Origin: Pseudomonas sp. G34
Lineage (GTDB): Bacteria; Pseudomonadota; Gammaproteobacteria; Pseudomonadales; Pseudomonadaceae
Length of the DNA stretch: 64,000 nucleotides
Direction: 5' to 3'
Assembly: GCF_031119625.1 (NCBI RefSeq)
Contig: NZ_JAVHZV010000026.1
Span: forward strand, 1 to 64,000
The notes beneath the pieces are model-generated. The model searched no databases. It saw only the letters and a list, made by a program, of their open reading frames with translations, and had not been told where the DNA came from. This document shows, piece after piece, positions 8,216 through 17,142 of this stretch (position 1 is the first letter of the stretch; each line of letters opens with the position of its first letter). The translations under genes were made by a program, and so were the position numbers.

Positions 8216-8663
8216 GCCAGCTAAATATTTGCGCTTCCGGGCATGGTGACAGCTAGCGTCTTGCAGACATTGCGCGCTCCGCTAAGACGTGGCGATCAAG
8301 ACTATGCGGATACAAAGACAATAAACGCCATAACCCATTCATGACGTGCCGCATTGATACCTTTGGCAGCCCGTATTGGTGGCACTAAAGTCCACGGCCC
8401 GAGCGGTGTCAGCTCCTGGCCGAAAGCTGTCCTTCATAACCAGCTGCTATCGGCCAAAATCGCCCGGAAGCCATTGACAACATAGGCTGCCGGCATCGCT
8501 CTGGCGTTAGCAGCAAAGACGGCGCTGCAGGCTTGAGGATGAGGGCGGCCCATACCTCTAAACATGCAATGGCACCGGTTCGTGACGGCAATACATCCCG
8601 CCAGCGCCAGGCGAGCGGCAAGCCCTGAGGGCCTGCTGCCGTTCAGTTGACTGCCGCCACCAC
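8216..8663. other. Intergenic region without a supported gene
   Basis: About 450 bp after the phosphonate operon. Reading frames here lack recognisable protein features. The only structure seen is an imperfect palindrome at 8417-8456. The region marks the shift from the AT-richer operon to the GC-rich sequence that follows. Confidence 0.5.
8417..8456. repeat. Imperfect inverted repeat, possible dispersed element
   Basis: TGGCCGA (8417-8423) pairs with TCGGCCA (8450-8456) and inner bases AGCTG/CAGCT extend the stem. A similar string, GCTATCGGCCAGAAGCGGAC, occurs at about 15789-15808, so this may be one of a family of small dispersed repeats. Whether it is transcribed is unknown. Confidence 0.4.
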
Positions 8664-9446
8664 TTACAGCGTTGCGATGGTGCCGCCGTCGATACGGTGC
8701 TCGGACCCCGCGATCGACGCGGCTCGGGGTGAGGCAAGGAAGACGATCAGATCGGCCACCTCCTGGGGCTTGGCCGGCCTGCCCAGTGGGATGCCGCCAA
8801 TCGACTCCATGACGATTCGCTTGCCGCCTTCGTAGTCGGTTCCCGCTTGTTCGGCCAGCCGCTCTGCCAGTCTTACCGATGCCTCGGTCTCGATCCATCC
8901 AGGCGCGACGCTCAGCACACGCACGCCCTTAGGCGTCACCTCCCGTGCCAGGGCCTTGCTGTAGGTGGTGAGCGCGGCCTTGGCGGCGGCGTAGGCGGTG
9001 GTGGACTCCGGCAGCGGCAGCATGCGCTGGATCGAACTCACATGGATGATCACGCCCGCACCCTGGGCCAGCATGGCTGGCAACAGGGCGCGATCCAGGC
9101 GCACGGCAGGCATCAGGTTCACGTTCAGTTCTGCCAGCCACTGCTCGTCGCTGATGGCGGCAAAGCCACCACCGGGTGTGCTTGAACCGCCGAGTACGTT
9201 GATCACGATATCCACACCGCCCCAGCTATCGAGAACGGTCCGTGCGAGCCGAGCCACGCCTTGTGCGGTGGTCAGGTCGGCGCCGATATAGGTGACGCCG
9301 TCCACCTGTGGCGCTGATACGTCGCGCGCCGAGGTCGCCACCCGGGCGCCCGCGTCCACGAGGGTTTGCACCACTGCGGCGCCAAGGCCCTGGGTGCCGC
9401 CGGTGACGACGGCGCGCAGGCCATCGAGTTGCAGGTCGAAGCTCAT
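8664..9446 (-). CDS. Short-chain dehydrogenase/reductase
   Basis: A 260-residue classical SDR. The Rossmann motif is TGGTQGLG near residue 16, NVLGGSS follows as the NAG-like segment, and the catalytic pair is YAAAK with Ser in IIHVSSIQ upstream. ATG 9446 is supported by overlap with the stop of the upstream SnoaL-like gene (ATGA); the frame could be read further upstream, but that part lies antisense to nothing functional and lacks SDR sequence. It reduces or oxidises an unknown alcohol/ketone with NAD(P). The two-gene operon is divergent from a LysR gene. Confidence 0.85.
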   Translation of the reverse strand: MSFDLQLDGLRAVVTGGTQGLGAAVVQTLVDAGARVATSARDVSAPQVDGVTYIGADLTTAQGVARLARTVLDSWGGVDIVINVLGGSSTPGGGFAAISDEQWLAELNVNLMPAVRLDRALLPAMLAQGAGVIIHVSSIQRMLPLPESTTAYAAAKAALTTYSKALAREVTPKGVRVLSVAPGWIETEASVRLAERLAEQAGTDYEGGKRIVMESIGGIPLGRPAKPQEVADLIVFLASPRAASIAGSEHRIDGGTIATL

Positions 9447-9769
9447 GCCCTGATCTCCAGCGAGGCGATCAGGCCGCGTTCGAGGCGAAAGCGGTACGCC
9501 AGGACGGTCGGGCTGCCAGGGAAGTTGCCGGTGACGGTGGCGCGCACGAGCTGGCAGCCATCTTCGCGCTCGATGGCGAAGGGCACGCTGGTGGCGTTGT
9601 ACCTGGCCGATGCCTCGGCCATGAAGGCCTTGATGGCCTCGATACCCGTGTAGGTGTGGCCGACGTCGTTCATCACCGCTTGCGGCGTGAAACACTGCGC
9701 CAGGGCTTGAGGATTGTGTTCGGCGGCGAAGTAGGCAGCAATCGGTTCGGGGAGGGTGAGGGCATGCAT
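9443..9769 (-). CDS. SnoaL-like (NTF2 fold) protein
   Basis: A 108-residue protein of the NTF2/SnoaL-like superfamily: an N-terminal helix (PEPIAAYFAAEHNPQALAQC), then FTPQAVMNDVGHTYTGIEAI and an antiparallel beta-sheet with RATVTGNFPGSP. Such proteins are small isomerases, cyclases or ligand binders; the substrate is not evident. It is first in an operon with the SDR gene, whose start codon overlaps its stop. The divergent LysR gene 102 bp away is the likely regulator. Confidence 0.8.
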   Translation of the reverse strand: MHALTLPEPIAAYFAAEHNPQALAQCFTPQAVMNDVGHTYTGIEAIKAFMAEASARYNATSVPFAIEREDGCQLVRATVTGNFPGSPTVLAYRFRLERGLIASLEIRA

Positions 9770-9820
9770 GGTGGTCGCTCCAAGGGGTCAGTGACAGCCC
9801 TAGGATGCGCAGCGGACAGA

Positions 9821-9831
9821 ATTAAATTAAT
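9821..9831. promoter_or_regulatory. Candidate LysR operator
   Basis: The palindrome ATTAA-A-TTAAT sits in the 102-bp gap between the SnoaL-like/SDR operon and the divergent LysR gene, about 40 bp before the LysR start. AT-rich dyads of this kind are typical LysR sites; assignment is by position only. Confidence 0.35.
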
Positions 9832-9871
9832 CCCCTAGAATCAGCATTGGCTATGTAGGTAAGAATGCATA

Positions 9872-10807
9872 ATGCGTGGATCCGATTTTGCTGAGCTGAA
9901 AGCCTTCGTGGCCATCGTCGAGCGGCAAAGCTTCGCCCGCGCGGCAGAGCACCTGGGCCTCTCGCCCTCGGCTCTGAGCCAGACCATTCGGCAGCTCGAA
10001 GCGCGTCTTGGCACACGCCTGCTCAATCGCACCACCCGCAGCGTAGCCCCTTCGGCCAGTGGCGAGCGGCTCTACGGCCGAATCGCGCCCCTGTTTCGAG
10101 AGATGGCCGTTGCAGTGGCCGAAGCCAGTGAGGCGACGGGGCAGATAAGCGGCACCCTGCGCATCAATACGCCTGGGATCGCCGCCAGAACCCTGATCGC
10201 CCCGCGGTTGGCCCGCTTTCACCAGGCGCACCCTGAGGTGCTGCTCGACATCGTGGTCGACGACGGGCTGGCCGACATAGTGCTTGGCCGGTTTGACGCG
10301 GGCATCCGGGTGGGCGGCCGGCTCGAGAAGGACATGGTGGCCCTGCGCCTCACCCCGGACCTGAACATGGTCGCGGTGGCATCCGCGGACTACCTGGCAC
10401 GGCGCGGCACGCCGCAGTCACCGGCCGAGTTGCAGGATCATGCCTGCATCAACTGGCGGTTGCAGATGGACGGCAGGCCCTATCGCTGGGAGTTTCAGGC
10501 GCGGGGGCAGCCACTGGACGTGGCGGTCGACGGCCCCGTCGTCACCAACCACCCGGACATCGGCATCGCGGCCGCCCTCCAGGGGCTCGGCATTGCCTAC
10601 CACTTCGAAACAGAAGGGGTGGGTGAGCTCTTGGCCCAGGGGCGGCTGGTGCAAGTCCTGGCCGACTGGTCGATCTCGCGGCCGGGGCTGTTCCTCTATT
10701 ACCCGAACCGCCAACACCGACCAGCCGCCTTGGGGGCGTTCATCGACTGCCTGCTGGATAGGCCACCGTTTGCTCGGCCCTGGGTCGAAAACCCCGTTGC
10801 TGAGTAA
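9872..10807 (+). CDS. LysR-family transcriptional regulator
   Basis: A 311-residue regulator with an N-terminal HTH (FVAIVERQSFARAAEHLGLS, SALSQTIRQLEARLG) and a substrate-binding domain of the CrgA/AaeR-like type (GRFDAGIRVGGRLEKDMVAL, then HACINWRLQ). Length is usual for this subgroup. It is divergent from the SnoaL-like and SDR genes and probably controls them in response to an unknown compound. Confidence 0.88.
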   Translation: MRGSDFAELKAFVAIVERQSFARAAEHLGLSPSALSQTIRQLEARLGTRLLNRTTRSVAPSASGERLYGRIAPLFREMAVAVAEASEATGQISGTLRINTPGIAARTLIAPRLARFHQAHPEVLLDIVVDDGLADIVLGRFDAGIRVGGRLEKDMVALRLTPDLNMVAVASADYLARRGTPQSPAELQDHACINWRLQMDGRPYRWEFQARGQPLDVAVDGPVVTNHPDIGIAAALQGLGIAYHFETEGVGELLAQGRLVQVLADWSISRPGLFLYYPNRQHRPAALGAFIDCLLDRPPFARPWVENPVAE

Positions 10808-10923
10808 GCGGCAGGGGAGGTGAGGGCAACGACGAAGGCAAAAGCGGATTCGCGTGACGACGCGGCATGTAGGCCAGGCACCCGGCTCTTCACCCGCGGC
10901 GCTTCACTCGAGGCCGACGGCAA

Positions 10924-12207
10924 TCAGCAGGGAAGGGTGGCCACGAACTCGGTGCCATGGGCGTCGTTCGAGGTCACCTCGAGGGTTCCACGGTGGCCTG
11001 CACATATTTGCTTGGCGATGTAGAGCCCCAGGCCCAGGCCTTCCTGGCGGCGGCCTACTTCGAGCCGTCGGAATGGATGAAACAGGGAGGGGAGCACGCC
11101 TTCGGGGATGGCGACGCCGCGGTTGTGCACGGACAGCACCAGGCTTTGGCCGACCGTGTGGATACGCACCTCCACCGGCTCGCCCTTCGCCCCATGGGTA
11201 ATGGCATTGTCGACCAGGTTGGAGAGCAATTGCGCCAATCGTTCGGGGTCGCAATGCAGCCCGGATGGAATGCACAGCGTGTCGAGGATCACCGCGCGAG
11301 GGTGCACCACCCTGAGCTCCATAAGCACGGCCTCGAGCTGCTCCTGTAGATTGTCTGTCATCACAGGTCTGACGGGGATGCCGCCGCCCAATTCGCCACG
11401 GGCGAAATCGAGTACGTCCTCGATCAGAACGCCCATGCGTATCGCGCTCTGGCGTACCGCCCGAATCAACTTCAGGCTACTTGGCTCATCGACCCTGGTT
11501 TCGAGCAACTCGGCACTTAAACGCACCGCACTCAAAGGGGTACGCAGGTCGTGCCCCAGCACCGCCACGAACTGCTCGCGCAGTAAGCCCGCTTCATTGG
11601 CCTGCGCGAGCGCCTGTTCGGAGATCAGCAAGTCCTTGTGCAGATCAAGGTTCATGGCGATCAACTGGGCGTAGAGCTCCATGGTTTTCAGCACGCTGCT
11701 TTCATCGAAGCTGGCGGGCGTCGGGTCTATCGCGCAGAGCGTGCCGAAGAACTGTCCGCCCGGGGTGACGATGGGGATGGAGACGTAACTCTCGAGGCCA
11801 TACAGCTTCGGGGTGTGGTGCACCGAGAAGAGCGGGTGGGTGCTCGCTTGGGTGAAGATCACCGGCTTTCGATTCTGGCGGATCTCATGACAAATCGTGG
11901 TTTCCAGGTCGAGCTGGCTGCCAGGCATCAAGCCGAAATCAATGGAGTCATCGACCGCGCATGTCACCCAATGCTTGTCGGTAACCCGCGCAACGGCTGC
12001 GAAACCCATGCCAGTCGTTCGTTTGACCATTTCGAGGATCAGCGGCACGCACTCGATTTTCTGAACTGCTGCAATAGCCGCCGAAAAGTCTGGCGCGTCC
12101 TGATGCGTTGGGAGGGGGTCGGTCACGGGTTTGTAATCGCTGTAGGAAGGCGCATCGAGGCGGAGAAGCTGCAGCTCCCGTAAGAAGCTCCAGGCAGGGC
12201 ACAGCAA
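10924..12207 (-). CDS. GAF-domain sensor histidine kinase
   Basis: Up to 427 residues, with no TM segment, so a cytoplasmic sensor. A GAF domain spans about residues 45-190, the phospho-acceptor His is in VLGHDLRTPLSAVRLS near residue 217, and the HATPase has NLVDNAITHG and a GLGLYIAK G-box near 400. The frame opens at a TTG (12207); GTG 12126 would give about 400 residues and neither has a clear ribosome site, so the start is uncertain. No response regulator is adjacent. It follows the AraC gene in the same direction after a 111-bp gap. Confidence 0.85.
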   Translation of the reverse strand: MLCPAWSFLRELQLLRLDAPSYSDYKPVTDPLPTHQDAPDFSAAIAAVQKIECVPLILEMVKRTTGMGFAAVARVTDKHWVTCAVDDSIDFGLMPGSQLDLETTICHEIRQNRKPVIFTQASTHPLFSVHHTPKLYGLESYVSIPIVTPGGQFFGTLCAIDPTPASFDESSVLKTMELYAQLIAMNLDLHKDLLISEQALAQANEAGLLREQFVAVLGHDLRTPLSAVRLSAELLETRVDEPSSLKLIRAVRQSAIRMGVLIEDVLDFARGELGGGIPVRPVMTDNLQEQLEAVLMELRVVHPRAVILDTLCIPSGLHCDPERLAQLLSNLVDNAITHGAKGEPVEVRIHTVGQSLVLSVHNRGVAIPEGVLPSLFHPFRRLEVGRRQEGLGLGLYIAKQICAGHRGTLEVTSNDAHGTEFVATLPC

Positions 12208-12318
12208 GGCTTAGGCTAAGCTGCGCTGCAGGTATTGTCCACTTCGGGCGACGGTGCGCATCGGGGGCTGCAACCTTCTCGGCCTACAGGCGATGGGCAA
12301 GACAGGATCGATCAAGGC

Positions 12319-13284
12319 TCAGTGCGATGACACGAAGGGCGAGGCGGTTCTCGGTGCCGGAAGTGCATAGGTCTGTTTCATCCACGCCACCTCCGCTATG
12401 GGGGTGCGTCCGAAGAGGCGTTTGAAGTCGCGGCTGAATTGCGAGGCGCTTTCATAACCGACCATAAAGGCCGATTTAGCCGCTGTCAGGTCGTTACGCA
12501 GCATCAGTAAGCGTGCTTGATGCAACCGCGTCGACTTGAGGTACTGCATGGGCGAAGAATCGGTCACCTTGCGAAAATGCAGATGAAAGTTGGGAACGCT
12601 CATCTGCGCTTCCTGGGCCAGGGTTTCTACATCCAGATGCTCGTGGTAGCAGCGGTGGATCTTGTGAATGGCGCGCGTCACCTTGCCGAACTGACCCTGC
12701 TGGGCGATGGCCGCGCGTAGAGTGGCGCCCTGATCGCCGGTGAGGATGCGGTAGTAGAGCTCGCGCACCATCGCCGGACCGAGAATTTGCGCGTCGGTGC
12801 GGTCGCCCATGACTTCCAGAAAACGCAGCGTCGACTGGCGCAGCGGTTCATCCATGGGTGAAGCGTACATGCCCATAGGCTGAGCCACGCTGATGTTGCA
12901 AACCTCATCCACCTGCTGAATCAGCTCGCCGGCCAGATTGAAATCCAGGCGCATGTACACCGCCAACATTGGCTCTGCCTCGCTGGCGTCGGTCTCCATG
13001 GTAAAGGGCACTGGCACCGACACCACGAGATAGTGCTGGGCGTCATAGACGTAAACGTCATCACCCAGATAGCCGCGCTTCTGCCCCTGGCAGAGGATGA
13101 CGATGCCCGGTTCATATAAAACCGGAGTACGCGACAGCGGCCGGCTGCAACGCAGAAAACGCACATCGTCCAGCGGACTCAGGTTGTAACCCTCCTGCGG
13201 TGCAAGCTGGCCCATCAACTGCACCATTCGTGCGGTACTCGGGTCCTTGGATTTCGGCATCGATTCACGTCCTCCACGTTTCAT
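12319..13284 (-). CDS. AraC-family transcriptional regulator
   Basis: A 321-residue regulator with an N-terminal AraC_N-type cupin region (PLSRTPVLYEPGIVILCQGQ) and a C-terminal double HTH at about residues 200-300 (LAQEAQMSVPNFHLHFRKVT, then GYESASQFSRDFKRLFGRTP). ATG 13284 starts 2 nt after the stop of the SDR gene upstream, so the two are co-transcribed; an internal ATG at 13260 is an alternative. It likely controls its own operon. Confidence 0.88.
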   Translation of the reverse strand: MKRGGRESMPKSKDPSTARMVQLMGQLAPQEGYNLSPLDDVRFLRCSRPLSRTPVLYEPGIVILCQGQKRGYLGDDVYVYDAQHYLVVSVPVPFTMETDASEAEPMLAVYMRLDFNLAGELIQQVDEVCNISVAQPMGMYASPMDEPLRQSTLRFLEVMGDRTDAQILGPAMVRELYYRILTGDQGATLRAAIAQQGQFGKVTRAIHKIHRCYHEHLDVETLAQEAQMSVPNFHLHFRKVTDSSPMQYLKSTRLHQARLLMLRNDLTAAKSAFMVGYESASQFSRDFKRLFGRTPIAEVAWMKQTYALPAPRTASPFVSSH

Positions 13285-13286
13285 GC

Positions 13287-14129
13287 TCAGCCGTCGGTAG
13301 AACAGCTAAGCGCTTCCCATTGCTCAATACTCTCCGCGGTTCGGCGCAGCTTTTCACGCACCAGAGCCAGGGCGTCGCTGCCAAGCAGCAGTTGAGCCGG
13401 TGGGTTGGGGCTGGCGATGATCGTCAGCATGGCGCGTGCGGCTTTCTGCGGGTCGCCCAGTTGATGGCCGCTTTTTTCCTCACGGGCTTTTCGCACCGGG
13501 TCGAAAGTCGCATCGTAGTCACTGATGCTGCGCGGCGTACGCTGCATCGACCGACCTGCCCAATCGGTTCGGAATGAGCCCGGCGCCACGGCCGTGACGA
13601 AAATATTGAAGGGTGCAAGCTCCTTGCTCAAGGTGTCGGAGATGCCCTCCAGCGCAAATTTGCTGCCGCAGTAATAAGCAATGCCCGGCATGGTGATATA
13701 GCCGCCCATGGACGTGATATTGAGGATATGCCCCGCCCGCCGCCGGCGGAAATACGGCACGAACGCCTTGGTCACCGCTACTGCGCCGAATACGTTGACG
13801 TCGAACTGGCGGCGCATTTCTGCCAACGACGACTCCTCGAAAATCCCCTCGTGGCCATAACCCGCATTGTTGACCAGCACATCCACCGGCCCGTACTGGT
13901 CCTCAACGGCGGCGACCACGGCGTCGATGGCATCGAAGTGGGTAACGTCCAGCACCACACCCTGGGCTCGCTCAGGCAAGAGCGCCTGAAAGCTTGCCAG
14001 AGCGGCTTCGCTGCGAACGGTGCCGATCACGCGATGGCCCTGAGCGAGAGCTTCCTTGGCCAAGGCCTGGCCGAAGCCGCTGCTGACGCCGGTGATGAAA
14101 AAGGTTTTCTCCGCACGCATGGGGTGCAC
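13287..14129 (-). CDS. Short-chain dehydrogenase/reductase
   Basis: A 280-residue SDR. TGVSSGFGQALAKEA is the cofactor motif, NNAGYGHEG follows, and the catalytic motif is YYCGSK with Ser in NITSMGG. Regions of this type (MRRQFDVNVFGAVAVTKAFV) are common in SDRs annotated as ketoreductases. ATG 14129 or 14120 could start the protein. It is the promoter-proximal gene of an operon with the AraC regulator. Substrate unknown. Confidence 0.87.
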   Translation of the reverse strand: MHPMRAEKTFFITGVSSGFGQALAKEALAQGHRVIGTVRSEAALASFQALLPERAQGVVLDVTHFDAIDAVVAAVEDQYGPVDVLVNNAGYGHEGIFEESSLAEMRRQFDVNVFGAVAVTKAFVPYFRRRRAGHILNITSMGGYITMPGIAYYCGSKFALEGISDTLSKELAPFNIFVTAVAPGSFRTDWAGRSMQRTPRSISDYDATFDPVRKAREEKSGHQLGDPQKAARAMLTIIASPNPPAQLLLGSDALALVREKLRRTAESIEQWEALSCSTDG

Positions 14130-14342
14130 TCCTGAACATACAAGGTGTGGCCATGCTAGGAAGGGGAGTGCTCGGTGGGTATGCCTGATCGGATTTTAGT
14201 ATTGCCTGATCCTATCGGAGTGACGGGTGAGTACCCCCTGAAGTCCACTGGCAAATACCGAGGGCAAAGGAAGAAAGGCGACGCACTCATTTGGCCTGCG
14301 CTCGCTGCCACCGCGTCGGAGCTGGGTCGTTTTTTAGCTTGC

Positions 14343-14354
14343 TGAAACGTTTCA
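14343..14354. promoter_or_regulatory. LacI-type operator palindrome
   Basis: TGAAACGTTTCA is a perfect 12-bp palindrome with a central CG, the typical half-site architecture of LacI/GalR-family operators (compare TGAAACCGGTTTCA of PtxS). It lies 43 bp before the DUF4432 gene start and probably overlaps its promoter. No LacI-family gene is in the window. Confidence 0.55.
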
Positions 14355-14397
14355 TCAAGTTTATAAAAATGCCACAACTTCAAGAAAGGCACCCGTT

Positions 14398-15612
14398 ATG
14401 ACCCCGCTCAAACTCTTCGTTGCCCTCAGCGCACTGTCCGCTGCCTCCCACGCCATGGCCTGGGATTACGTGCTGCTCGACACCGACAAAGCCGCCGAGA
14501 ACTGGCAGATCACCAGCCAGCAACTCGGACTGAAAACCGACAAACCCTTCAGCGTAACCCTGCGTACCTTGCACGGCGGACGGCAGGAGGGCGTCAGCAT
14601 CGTCGACATCGATAACGGCACGATGAAGCTTTCCGTGGTGCCGACTCGCGGCATGAACGTCTTGCAGGCCTCGGTCGGCAACGTGCGCATGGGCTGGGAT
14701 TCCCCGGTCAAGGAAGTGGTCAACCCGGCCTTCATCGAACTCAATGGCCGCGGTGGCCTGGGCTGGCTGGAAGGGTTCAATGAGCTGGTCACCCGCTGCG
14801 GCTACGAGTGGGTCGGCCACCCCGGCATGGACAACGGCGAATTGCTGACCCTGCACGGTCGCGCTGCCAACATCCCGGCAAGCAAAGTCACCCTGCATAT
14901 CGATGAAAAGCCGCCCTACGCCATCACCCTGCGCGGCGAACTGAAAGAACAGGCGTTCAAGAAGGTCGACTTCTCGGTGGCCACCGAACTGGTCACCGAA
15001 CCCGGCAGCGTGGTGTTCGCCCTCAACGACACCCTGACCAACAACGGCGACTACCCGAAGGAATACCAGGCGCTGTACCACAGCAACTTCAGCACCCCGT
15101 TTCTGGAGCAGGGCGCTCGTTTCGTCGCGCCGGTGAAACAGGTGTCGCCGTTCAACGACAAGGCCAAGGACGATCTGCCCGACTGGCAAACCTACCGCGC
15201 ACCGACCCGGGACTACGATGAAACGGTCTACAACGTGGTGCCCTATGCCGATGCCAAGGGCGATACCTTGACCGTGCTGCATAACAAGGCCGGCAGCCTG
15301 GGCGTTTCGGTCGGCTTCAATACCCAGACACTGCCGGTGTTTTCCCTGTGGAAAAATACCGATACCCAAGGCCAGGGCTATGTCACGGGGCTGGAGCCGG
15401 GCACCAGTTTTTCCTACAACCGCCGCTATCAGCGGCCACTGAACCTGGTACCGACCATTGGGCCCAAGGAACACAAGCAGTTCCGCATCAGCTACAGCTT
15501 GTTGAAGGACAAGGCGGCGGTGGACAAGGCCTTGAAGCAGGTGAGCGAGATTCAGGATGGGCGGCAGACCGAGGTGCGGCAGACGCCGTTGGTTGACCTG
15601 ACCAAAGGGTGA
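14398..15612 (+). CDS. Secreted DUF4432 (aldose 1-epimerase-like) protein
   Basis: A 404-residue protein with a signal peptide (residues 1-20, cleavage after HAMA) and a galactose mutarotase-like fold of the DUF4432 type: VVPTRGMNVLQA, FNELVTRCGYEWVG, LHGRAANIPA and YHSNFSTPFLEQG. Members bind and may epimerise sugars; the periplasmic location here implies an extracytoplasmic carbohydrate. AAAGG precedes the ATG. The gene stands alone behind a LacI-type operator, which agrees with sugar-linked control. Exact activity is unknown. Confidence 0.82.
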   Translation: MTPLKLFVALSALSAASHAMAWDYVLLDTDKAAENWQITSQQLGLKTDKPFSVTLRTLHGGRQEGVSIVDIDNGTMKLSVVPTRGMNVLQASVGNVRMGWDSPVKEVVNPAFIELNGRGGLGWLEGFNELVTRCGYEWVGHPGMDNGELLTLHGRAANIPASKVTLHIDEKPPYAITLRGELKEQAFKKVDFSVATELVTEPGSVVFALNDTLTNNGDYPKEYQALYHSNFSTPFLEQGARFVAPVKQVSPFNDKAKDDLPDWQTYRAPTRDYDETVYNVVPYADAKGDTLTVLHNKAGSLGVSVGFNTQTLPVFSLWKNTDTQGQGYVTGLEPGTSFSYNRRYQRPLNLVPTIGPKEHKQFRISYSLLKDKAAVDKALKQVSEIQDGRQTEVRQTPLVDLTKG

Positions 15613-15888
15613 CACCCGGCTAGAGCACCGTCGGCCGACATTGCAGCCCCTCGGCCACGTGCTCGCGTCTGATCCCGGCGGCGTGTTCAAGGCCCGCCAG
15701 CGAGCGTGCGACCTTGGGCAGCCGATGGGCTGCTCGCAATGACTGGGTCAGTGCCCGCTCTTGCTCGGTAGGCGCTGTTGTCGATGGCAGCTATCGGCCA
15801 GAAGCGGACATGGGAGCCTACAAAAACTGGGCGATTCACCCATACTCGCCACGAATATAGCCTGTCACAACCCACCACGAGCCTCCTC

Positions 15889-16860
15889 ATGCGTATTCGA
15901 GAAAAGCTGTTTCCCTGGTCACTACTCCTCATCGTGCTGGGCTCCGAGGCGGCTACGCCCGGCTCGGTCGACAAAGCGGTGAACCTTTTTGAATCGGAGC
16001 AATATCAGGCATCTATCCAAGAGGCAAATCGGGTACTGGAGGAGCACCCTGATGACAGCCAGGCCCTGAATATCAAAGCTCTGTCAGTTTCCATTCTAGG
16101 CGATGACGAGACAGCAATCCGCCTTGTGTCCCAGGCCCTTGAAGCCTCCCGTAAGAATGAACAAGCAACAATTGCTCAGCAGTCTGATTACTGGAATAAC
16201 CTTGGCTACTTCAGCGAGCGACAGCGCAACTTCGAGGCAGCGCTGGGCTACCACAAGAAATCACTGGAGATGCGACTGGCTGCTTTTGGCGACAAGGATC
16301 TGCGCACTGCCGATAGCTACAACAACATCGGCACAACGCTGAGCAGATTGGGACGCTATGACGAGGCGTTTGAATACTTGAACAAAAATCTGACCTTGAG
16401 GGAGCGTTTACTCGGGCCGAATGATCACGGGGTCGCGGTCGCAGTAAACAACCTGGGTAACGTCTATAATTTGAAGGGTGACTTTGAGCGCTCTCTGCCG
16501 CTTTTTGAGCAGGCGTTGGATATTGATCTGCGCCTGTATGAGCCAGATCACCCGATCATTGCCGCGCGCTGGAACAATGTGGGCGACGCCTTGCGCGGGC
16601 TGGGCAGGCACGATGAAGCGAAGCTATTTCTGAGCAAGGCACTGGAAAGTGACCTTGCCACGTTTGGTGAGAGCCATCCGAAAGTGGTGCTGCGCTACAC
16701 CAACTTGGGACGAACCAATGAGGCTCGGGGTGATACGCTCGAGGCCAGCGCCGCCTATACAAAAGCCCTGCAGATATTGCGGAATTTCTACCCTGGGGAT
16801 CTAGAGCAGATTGACTTCCTCGAGTCGAAGATCAAGACATTGAAGGCTACCTCCGGCTGA
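15889..16860 (+). CDS. Exported TPR-repeat protein
   Basis: About 323 residues from ATG 15889, which opens a short signal-like segment (MRIREKLFPWSLLLIVLGSE); the frame is open further upstream but that part contains repeat-like sequence. At least five tetratricopeptide repeats follow from residue 35, with kinesin light chain-type spacing (YWNNLGYFSERQRNFEAALG, SYNNIGTTLSRLGRYDEAFE, VAVNNLGNVYNLKGDFERSL). It probably serves as a periplasmic scaffold. No adjacent partner suggests its role. Confidence 0.78.
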   Translation: MRIREKLFPWSLLLIVLGSEAATPGSVDKAVNLFESEQYQASIQEANRVLEEHPDDSQALNIKALSVSILGDDETAIRLVSQALEASRKNEQATIAQQSDYWNNLGYFSERQRNFEAALGYHKKSLEMRLAAFGDKDLRTADSYNNIGTTLSRLGRYDEAFEYLNKNLTLRERLLGPNDHGVAVAVNNLGNVYNLKGDFERSLPLFEQALDIDLRLYEPDHPIIAARWNNVGDALRGLGRHDEAKLFLSKALESDLATFGESHPKVVLRYTNLGRTNEARGDTLEASAAYTKALQILRNFYPGDLEQIDFLESKIKTLKATSG

Positions 16861-16864
16861 CTGA

Positions 16865-16886
16865 GATGATCGTTTCTAAGATCATC
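16865..16886 (+). terminator. Hairpin after the TPR gene
   Basis: GATGATC (16865-16871) pairs perfectly with GATCATC (16880-16886) across an 8-nt loop, 4 nt past the stop codon. There is no U-run, so it may be only a weak terminator or mRNA 3' end stabiliser. Confidence 0.4.
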
Positions 16887-17142
16887 CGCTACTCAAACTG
16901 AATCGGCCCAGCATCGGTAGATACTCGATGACCGCTTTTGGCCGCAAGCAGCCCTAGCCAGAGCCCTCAGCGATCATTTACGGCCCGTTCCACCCATCGC
17001 CGATCTGATGCTTACCCGGCACCTTTCTGAGAAACTGAAAGCCGACCATACTGCAAAGACAACGTCGCGCGACAACACCTCTTTTCTCACCTTCACGTGA
17101 ACGAGACTGCGGACAAGATTCCGTGGCCGTCGGGAGATCCAT

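Noticed and set aside
8434-8898. Minus-strand frame covering the intergenic region after aroA
   Set aside because: Its N-terminal half overlaps the SDR gene in another phase and the rest has no features.
14380-15690. 436-codon minus-strand frame opposite the DUF4432 gene
   Set aside because: The plus frame has a signal peptide, ribosome site and family motifs; the antisense frame has none.
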